This document shows positions 56,811 to 64,000 of a stretch of DNA of 64,000 nt, piece by piece. A program made the position numbers and the translations under genes. The stretch's first letter is position 1. Every line of letters starts with the position of its first letter. Source of the stretch: Cepaea nemoralis (taxonomy: Eukaryota > Mollusca > Gastropoda > Stylommatophora > Helicidae); the NCBI GenBank assembly GCA_014155875.1, contig JACEFZ010014585.1, positions 310,001 through 374,000 of the forward strand, written 5' to 3'. Under the pieces are notes generated by a model. It did no database searches and was not told the DNA's origin. It saw nothing but the letters and a program-made list of their open reading frames with translations.

Positions 56811-58929
56811 CATCTTGAAGAGGAGGGTGGTGTCACTTGTTTTCCCGAGAGGAAGTTGGAATCAACAAGCACATCTTCAAACTTATTATCTGTTGGGATT
56901 ATAGACTGACTTTGGTCTACACTCCTCCCTTCTGTCTTCCCTTCCATATATCTATTTCTTTCACTCTCTCTGTTATTCCCTCAACACATACTCCGACAAC
57001 AGTTCCTTTCAACGATAAACAAAAGATTTATTAATAAAAAAAAAACTATGTCTGGTGTATGTATGGACTTTGTAAGCGTAGTTGATAGTGTATTCTATTG
57101 TTGGTGCCAGAATGAACTCTGAATGTCTATCAGCGGTGTTGCTTCTCGCCCATTCATTCTTCAAGATCACAGGACAGCACATCAAACAGGACAGAACTCA
57201 CCCTGGATGATCCGTATGCTTGAGTCTGATGATAAATCCGTTATTGAATGAAACAAAACTGTTCACCACTGATTCACTGTACCGTAATAAAAGTCCCGTA
57301 AGTTTATGATTGCTCCCGAGTCTGTTTCATGACGGTAAGTATAGAACATCGAAAAACACCACATCGTCACAGTTCTTCCTATTGTCTTTTATTACTAACA
57401 ATGTTTTTACTTGTCTATTCTTTCTTCCCTATGCATACAAGACGTATGTAGTTGTAAGTATCCCTGCTTGCCACAGGTTAACATCTTTTCCTTTTAAGTG
57501 TTTTAGTGGTATATTCGTTTGAGCATACAGTGTTCTGTATTTGACTTTACTTTATCACTTCTTCATCTTAAAACATGTCTATGTTCTTTTTGGTTCTAAG
57601 TAAGTACTTTATTTGCTCCAGTGTAGTACTCTTCATCTCTTCTCTGATTTCACTAGGAGATTGGAACCTGTGGAGAAGTATAACAGATCCAGTGATAAGC
57701 GTCCGCCCCTTACTGATACCTATGCAAGTGTCCTTCTCCAGCCATAATGACAAGGCTTCCGAAGTAAACACCCGCATAAGACATATGAATTCACCAAAGT
57801 CTAAACTATCCACTAATAGAAAGCAATGGTAAATGCTATTCACACACATCTATATTCCTATGCTAAAACTATACTCTAATATATTAATACCTTATAATTA
57901 TCCTTGTCTGAATTGGGGGTACTAATGCACAATAGATACACAAACGTTCCTCCGAACGCAGCACCACCCTTTTCATACTCCCTTGTCTCATGGAAATCAA
58001 GAATCACACTAACTTCCACAAAGAAGTGGCCACTCTTTATAGGTCATTTTTGCCGCATAGTCCTTGACCTTGCTTGACACCTCAAGTCAATACTTCATTA
58101 TCACCGTTAGTGGAAAATTACTGATCTGAAACTGTTCCGTTATTTTATAAAACCCTCATTGTTTTGTTCCTTCCCTCTGAGTCCTCTAGACCACAATATG
58201 CTGTGGAAATTTTCCTCAGTAACCCATCTCTCCCCCTCCTTCTCAGCCCCAACTCTCTCTCCACACACACCTGACACTATCTGGGTTTTTCAATCCTGTC
58301 TTTATCACCTGACCGCGATCCTGTCCAATAGTGCTGTCTGCCTTTGTCGCAAGCCTATTTGTCCACGCGACAGGTTACCTGTGCTGTCGGTGGGTCACTT
58401 CCGTGTCTTGACCTATAAACACATGCGCCTGGTCACTCAACCCGACATTTCGTGATGTTTTTGACCAGTGAATTAACCTCGTCATCCTACACTCTCGTTG
58501 ACCTGTGCCGCTGTTATTTCTACGTTAACACTTCAACCCGTTAACATTAGGGGTCATTGACTCCGGTCACACCGTGGTTGGTTATCCTTACTGTTTTGTT
58601 TGTTAACCCTTCTCCTACCTGGTTAGTCGGTGTATAAAGTCGTCTATCTGGGAATCATTAACTCTCAGTATTCCACGACAGGTGGGGAAATTATCGAATA
58701 GTCGTAATTTTTTTTTTTTTTTGGGTGTGATTGCATGAGCAGGCATCGTGTAATGGAACAGTAACAGAGTTCCAGTAAACAATTATGCATACAGATCACG
58801 CCTTAAGGCCTCTCATAGATCTGCGAGGATGATTTCAATACAGTGGTCTAACTCCGTAGCAGTGGCAGGGAAAAATTGTTTGAATGCAATAATCCACAAA
58901 CGCTATCATTATTCCACTGCTGATGATGT
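56811..58929. other. No recognisable gene
   Basis: About 2.1 kb with only short frames on both strands. 57575-57832 is open on both strands but shows no motif. A T run of 16 lies near 58710. I see no transposon motif and no splice-linked exons. Confidence 0.45.
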
Positions 58930-59191
58930 TATTTATGCTATTGTATTGCCTTTGGAATCACGTATATAGTTCAAGAAGAACAGATAGATTATCCCGGCTT
59001 TGAGAGATTGGTTCCGCATGGAGTGACCAAGGGGTCTGGCCGGCGCTAAAAACTCCGAGGAAAGGCCAGGCGGACAAATAATCAGACTGCTACTGGTAGC
59101 ATTAGTACTGGGACTCTTTGCTGGCTGTTGCAGATGATGACGGAGCACGTATGGGAATGCCCCGAGTGCTGTGACTCAACTCAACTCAACT
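58930..59191 (+). mobile_element. SINE family C-like copy with CAACT tail
   Basis: The 3' end GACGGAGCACGTATGGG...GCCCCGAGTGCTGTGA followed by (CTCAA) repeats parallels 24770-24840 (AACGGAGCACTTATGGG...CCGTGTGCCGTGA, then CTAAA repeats). The tRNA-like head is not clear, so the 5' limit is uncertain. Confidence 0.5.
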
Positions 59192-59329
59192 CGTTTTTGC
59201 TGTTGTTAGAGCCTTGTCGGTTTAAAATGTTCACATCTACACAATTTCAAAAATTGAATCTTGGGATACACAAATCAAAATGTTTGCCACGATAGGCCAG
59301 CTGATCTATGAAGCCTATAGCATATAGTT

Positions 59330-59960
59330 TGATTTGTGTGTCTAGGATTTAGACGTCTCTAGATTCCACACAGAATCAACACACATGTTGGTAGCAATAC
59401 AGACAAAGGAGGTGGAACAATAAAGATATCAGAATAAGAATGCAGATGGCTAGACGAGCATTTACAGCACTAGGAAAATTATGGAAGTCAAATTAAATTA
59501 AACTTAGCACAAACTTAAATGTATGGATCGGAAACATGGAGAAGAACAAAATAAAACGCTTACAAATAAACTACAAACATTCATTAATGGGTGCCTACAC
59601 AAAATAGAAGGAATAAAGTGATATGACAAAATCACCAATGTAGAGCATATATAGAGATAAATAGACAACTACCAATGAACAAGTGGTGGAGAAAAGACGC
59701 GGGCGCTGTATTAGTTATACATTGAGACAACCCGAGAGTACTGTAACTAGGAGAACCAGTCTGGAATCCACATGGCAAAAGAAATAGAGGAAGACCTAAA
59801 AACTCACGGAGAAGAGGAGCAGAAACATAAATGAACAAGATAGGAACGACATGTACCGGACAGAGCTAATGTAGGATAGCAACATGATTGAGAGCCTATG
59901 CCTCAATGGTAACAGAAGGAGAAGATTTCACGCTTGTAGGGCCCAGGCATCACTTAACGA
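59330..59960 (+). pseudogene. LINE reverse transcriptase 3' relic
   Basis: With stops and frame changes, the plus strand reads RIRMQMARRAFTALGKLW, then NVYGSETWRRTK, TTREYCN and AKEIEEDLK. This is the order of the post-RT region of RTE/CR1-like LINEs (LYGSETWR then a GRP-basic end). No YADD region remains. It belongs to a different family from the TGAATG-tailed RTE copies. Confidence 0.6.
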
Positions 59961-60227
59961 TAATCAAATAGGACAATTTTAGGATTTTCTGAACATTGGA
60001 AACGAACGACAGCAAATAAAGGAGCTGGTCACTGTTATCACTGTATCGTGACGAAATGTATATAAGGACAGAGTTTATATCAGCAGTGGCGGGCGGGCTA
60101 GGGTATCAGATTGCCCTATGACAAGCGGGGTCCCCTGGAACAGATACAATGTTTAAAATGTTAATGTCCCTTTGGTAGCTTTGTCTCCATGCAACCGACA
60201 TATTTAGACCCAGTCCGGTGCTGTATT

Positions 60228-60370
60228 TAAGGATGTGTGTGTGTGTGTGTGTCCTTGTGTGTGTGTGTGTGTGTGTGTGTGGGCGAGCGGGCGTGCGTGC
60301 GTGCGTGTGTGTGTGTCTGTGTGTGTGGGCGGGCGTGCGTGCGTGCTTGCGTGTGTGTGTGTGTGTGTGG
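60228..60370. repeat. (GT)n/(GC)n-interrupted microsatellite
   Basis: GTGTGT runs are interrupted by GGGCGAGCGGGCGTGC and GGGCGGGCGTGC words. The repeated CVCVCV reading frames are not genes. An alternating purine-pyrimidine tract of this type can adopt Z-DNA. Confidence 0.95.
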
Positions 60371-60579
60371 TCATCATCCAGTACCTTACCGGCTAGCGTG
60401 GGCGGTCACACCACTCCACAAATTGCGAAACTCCTTCCGTGCCATGACACAACACTGGCAAGAATTTTCCCACGCTGTCTTCCTCTATCTTTCTTTCCGC
60501 AAATATTTCTGGTTGTCACAACATGTTCCAGTTGTCTTCTCATAATATGGCCGAAAAATGATGACTGCTTCTTTCTTCT

Positions 60580-60725
60580 TCCTCTTCTTCGTTCATCCGG
60601 AGTTTTTTTTTCGGATGTGATTGCGTTGTGCCTGTTTACAGCAGAGCTGCGTTCTTGCGCCGTTAGGCCGACACATCCGACTTCTGCGGGCATTTGTTGA
60701 CCGGGTTAACCTTCCCGGGGACTGC
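60580..60725 (-). repeat. Second copy of the (GAA)n-tailed repeat
   Basis: Near-identical to 38540-38710: GGTCAACAAATGCCCGCAG, GTCGGATGTGTCGGC, ACAACGCAATCACATCCG, AACTCCGGATGAACG. It again follows the 3' side of an RNase H-type LINE. Confidence 0.8.
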
Positions 60726-60805
60726 TTCTTTCTGATGTTTGTGATTAAGTTGTCTTTTGCGACTTTGCTTCCATCTTCTTCTTCTTCTTGCGTTCGCCTG
60801 AAATA

Positions 60806-61180
60806 TGCTTATAACTGCAATGTTGTCTCTTGTATGAATCCAACAGTCTTTTTTAGTTCATTCACCGGTCCATAGAGTTTATCCTCCACTGTTGTCTCTC
60901 TAGGCCAGAAGGTTCGCCTGGATATGTTGTAGTTTGGGCAATCCTGGAGTATGTGCTCTGCTGTCTGCGACGCCAAACCACATGTGCACATGGCTGAGTC
61001 ACCAATCTTGAATTTTGTATACATATGGTTGCGTAATCTATTGTGTCCTGTTCTGAGGCGCAGAAGAATGACCTGTTCTGGTCTGTCCATAACGTGGTAG
61101 TCATCAAAATGCTCAGATCGCTCATTTTCGCTGTCCAAATAATCTATGTGTGTATGTGTGGGGCTAAGCTCTGTTCTCAT
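60806..61180 (-). pseudogene. RNase H-type LINE C-terminal domain
   Basis: An open minus-strand frame reads LRLRTGHNRLRNHMYTKF, KIGDSAMCTCGLASQTAEH, ILQDCPNY, RTFWPRETTVEDKLYG. This is the cysteine-rich C-terminal tail of I/LOA-like LINE polyproteins, related to 39134-39349 (IGDTDGCNCG ... HLLQECPIY). It begins inside the tail, so it is a 5'-truncated insertion. Confidence 0.8.
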
Positions 61181-62088
61181 CCTGATTTAGCTGCACATTT
61201 GTATTTTCCAGCAAAAGACGTAGGAATAACTCGCATACCACAGAACAAGAAAGTACTACAACAATTCGCTCCCTATATTCAAATAATTTCTACTCGTTTC
61301 AGAGTATGGATTTCACTGATGTGACAGTTTGAGAGCTCTCTGATGTTCAGCTGTTGAAACCCCCACTGGCGTCGTCTGAACCCAAGGGTGAAGAATTATT
61401 TATAACCTCTGGCAAAAATTTCTCAAATACTGGGGTGCTGCACGACAGAGAGTGGCAGTGTGGCGGGAAGTTGGAATATTTTAGATATCGTCTCATAAAA
61501 GTCCTTCATCACCATCATCTTTATCATCTTCCACTTTTGCAGTCAAGCGTTGTGGGGACAAATAGTTGACGTCCCAGAGCCCGTTGGGTGGTACTAAATA
61601 AGGTAATTCCGTGTGATTGTACACTGTCCTTCATATGGTCAGTCCATTTTCTTGACCGGCGCCCTCTTGCTTTCGCGTCAGATCTTTTTTTTTCCTCATT
61701 GGAATTCAGTAAGTGAAAGTAAATATGAAGATTGTTTTGTTAATTACCTTGTCTGTTTTGCTACATGGTGTGTCATGCAATAAATGTGTATATAAATGTA
61801 TGTATGAATAAGTAGAACTCACCTGAAGTTCTATATACACCTTGTTTTCTGCATTTTTATAATAACAATGCTTTCCCAATTTCAAATATGACTGATTAAA
61901 ACACATGTGAGATCAATCGGGGCAAATGCCAGCGTCACAAAATGAGACAGATCGAGTAACAGTGGCAGAACGGTTTTCACATTCAACTTCGGCGTCATTC
62001 ACGAAATATCTCCCGCCAAGTGAGTTGTCAGTGTTTATACTGGCAAATGTTTGTCCCGTAAAGCGGTGCATAGCTGGGTAGAAAAAGT
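61181..62088. other. No recognisable gene
   Basis: Mixed sequence with a CAT/CAC-rich stretch near 61505-61540. A minus-strand frame (61913-62212) runs across the left end of the mariner-type MITE and shows no domain, so I do not call it. Confidence 0.45.
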
Positions 62089-62340
62089 TACGAGGGCGAA
62101 TCAATAAGTAAGTCACACAGTTCTGTGGGATGGCATACAAATGAAAACAAAGCACGCAGTTCTCAGCACCCGGTTTAGGAACACTGATAAAACCTTGGGA
62201 TATGTGCATCAATGTTGTTGGAAATTATGCTGAAAAATACAGGAAAATGTATGTATAAAAATAAACTGATTTCAAGTTGTTATCATGTGCAGTTATTTTT
62301 CTGCAGCCATTTATGACTTACTTATTGACTTCCCCTCGTA
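62089..62340. mobile_element. Tc1/mariner-type MITE
   Basis: CGAGGGCGAATCAATAAG at 62091 is inverted as CTTATTGACTTCCCCTCG ending at 62338. TA dinucleotides lie immediately outside (62089-62090 and 62339-62340), the duplication expected of Tc1/mariner. It is about 250 bp, with a possible transposase C-terminal remnant (NYAEKYRKMYV) inside. Non-autonomous. Confidence 0.75.
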
Positions 62341-62429
62341 TCAGACTGGAGCAGTCAACTTGAGCTTGTTGATGTTATCAGAGCAAGAATGCATTAAGAA
62401 TATGGTATTTATCGATAACTTCTTTGATG

Positions 62430-63085
62430 ATCTGTGAGTTGGTTGAGCTATGTTGATACTTACTGAGTGCCTCTGTTGAGGTTATGTGTGGATGATTGAG
62501 CGATGTTGACAGTCGATATATGTGACCGTAGTGATAATCTGTGGATCCTACAGCAATATTGATAATTGATGTTTTCTCTCAGTGATGATCTGTGGATGAG
62601 TGAGCAATGTTGATACTTACTATGTGTGCCATAGTGATGATCCATGGATGTTTGAACAATGTTTATATTTGCTATGTTTGCCTCTAATGATGAACTATGA
62701 ATGTTTATTAATGTTGATACTTGCTATGTTTCCCTCTAATGATGAACTACGAATGTTTATTAATGTTGATACTTGCTATGTTTGCCTCTAATGATGAACC
62801 ACGAATGTTTATTAATGTTGATACTTGCAATGTTTGCCTCTAGTGGAGAACAACGAATGTTTATTAATTTTAATACTTACTATGTGTGCCATTGTGATGA
62901 TCCATGGATGTCTGAGCAATGTTGATACTTGCTATGTTTGCCTCTAGTGATGAACTACGAATGTTTATTAATGTTGATACTTGCTATGTTTGCCTCTAGT
63001 GATGAACCACGAATGTTTATTAATGTTGATAGTTGTTATGTGTGCCAGTAAGTGAAGATCTGAGGGCGTGTGAGCAATGTTGATC
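62430..63085. repeat. 52-bp tandem array
   Basis: The regular part (62690-63040) repeats AATGTTTATTAATGTTGATA followed by CTTGCTATGTTTGCCTCTA and GATGAACTACG every 52 bp or so. The outer part (62430-62690) has diverged units with the same TGTTGATACTTACTATGTG words. Confidence 0.85.
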
Positions 63086-63227
63086 CCTGCTTTGTATATA
63101 TAGCCACTTTAGTAACTTTTCTAAATTGGTTTTAATTATATAACCTGCATAGTTGGATATCTCTTGGAAAAACAAATCCAACGGTACCTTATTCAAGTCT
63201 GTAGGTCAATTTTAAGCCGAGATATTA

Positions 63228-64000
63228 ATGTGTGTGTGAGTGAGTGAGTGAGTGAGTGAGTGGAGTGAGTGAGTGGAGTGAGTGAGTGGAGTGAGTGAGT
63301 GGAGTGAGTGAGTGGAGTGAGTGGAGTGGAGTGAGTGGAGTGGAGTGAGTGGAGTGGAGTGAGTGGAGTGAGTGGAGTGGAGTGAGTAGAGTGGAGTGGA
63401 GTGAGTGGAGTGGAGTGAGTGGAGTGGAGTGAGTGGAGTGGAGTGAGTGGAGTGAGTGGAGTGGAGTGAGTGGAGTGGAGTGAGTGGAGTGGAGTGAGTG
63501 GAGTGAGTGGAGTGGAGTGAGTGAGTGGAGTGAGTGAGTGGAGTGGAGTGAGTGGAGTGGAGTGAGTGGAGTGGAGTGAGTGGAGTGGAGTGAGTGGAGT
63601 GGAGTGAGTGGAGTGGAGTGAGTGGAATGGAGTGAGTGGAATGGAGTGACGTGGAATGGAGTGAGTGGAATGGAGTGAGTGGAATGGAGTGAGTGGGAGT
63701 GAGTGAGTGGGAGTGAGTGAGTGGAGTGAGTGAGTGGAGTGAGTGAGTGGAGTGAGTGAGTGGAGTGAGTGAGTGGAGTGAGTGAGTAGAGTGAGTGGAT
63801 TGAGTGAGTGGAGGGAGTGAGTGGAGTGAGTGAGTGGAGTGAGTGGAGTGAGTGAGTGGAGTGAGTGAGTGGAGTGAGTGAGTGGAGTGAGTGAGTGGAG
63901 TGAGTGAGTGAGTGGGTGAGTGAGTGGGTGAGTGAGTGGAGTGGAGTGGAGTGAGTGAGTGGAGTGAGTGAGTGGAGTGAGTGAGTGGAGTGAGTGAGTG
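63228..64000. repeat. GAGTG/GAGT satellite, continues past the window
   Basis: The array is built from GAGT and GGAGT words. Zones differ: GGAGTGAGTGAGT (63260-63310, 63720-64000), GGAGTGGAGTGAGT (63310-63600) and a GGAATGGAGTGAGT variant (63610-63690). No end is reached, so its true length is unknown. It carries no genes. Confidence 0.95.

Noticed and set aside
56811..58929. Possible host exons in the repeat-poor stretch
   Set aside because: No frame has a recognisable domain, and splice-site-bounded exons with consistent phase could not be supported by eye.
60218..60700. Cysteine/valine-rich 160-residue protein
   Set aside because: It is a GT microsatellite translation joined to repeat sequence.
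62348..62375. LINE fragment, from a 20-base match to 39172-39192 (TCAACTTGAGCTTGTTGAT)
   Set aside because: The match does not extend on either side, so it is too short to call.

Overview
This is eukaryotic, repeat-dominated DNA. It has non-LTR retrotransposon relics, tRNA-derived SINEs, hAT transposons, long microsatellites and TTAGGG-type telomere-like tracts. I see no intact host protein gene, rRNA or intact tRNA gene. TTAGGG-type repeats together with RTE, Tx1/L1-like and RNase H-bearing LINEs suit a metazoan; a marine invertebrate such as a lophotrochozoan is a low-confidence guess. Almost every recognisable coding stretch is a broken transposon gene.

Layout. 0-7.7 kb: decayed minus-strand LINE fragments, SINEs and an exact 50-bp tandem repeat. 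7.7-19.8 kb: a region duplicated in tandem, carrying two hAT elements (10122-13106 and 16013-19763) that share the same inactivating stops, plus LINE fragments, GA tracts and a 415-bp MITE whose empty site survives in the sister copy. 19.9-37.9 kb: a 17.3-kb foldback element (20479-37794, here 'element 1') inside an RNase H-type LINE; its right arm is split by an 8.4-kb Tx1/L1-like LINE (28869-37272) and its loop holds a SINE and an RTE LINE. 38.5-56.2 kb: another minus-strand LINE (RT and RNase H at 39110-41802, endonuclease at 55277-56152), split by a 13.5-kb near-perfect foldback element (41809-55270, 'element 2'). 56.2-64 kb: hAT and LINE scraps, a mariner-type MITE, tandem repeats and a GAGTG-type satellite running off the end of the window.

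The main discovery candidate is the pair of giant foldback elements. Both begin 5'-AGTAGTA, end in the complementary ...CT-3', are flanked by 6-bp target duplications (CACGAG and ATGGTT), sit inside LINE coding sequence, share a roughly 400-bp internal module, and consist mostly of very long inverted arms built from tandem repeats. AG...CT ends with 6-bp duplications are the signature of Polinton/Maverick elements, but no Polinton gene is visible. I infer one family of giant non-autonomous foldback transposons. Element 2 also carries telomere-like tracts just inside each end, bracketed by copies of a small hairpin, and arrays of degenerate tRNA-like modules.

The nesting gives an order of events: LINEs inserted first, then the foldback elements entered the LINEs, then LINEs and SINEs entered element 1. 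Several steps are supported by target-site duplications and by uninterrupted paralogous copies within the window.
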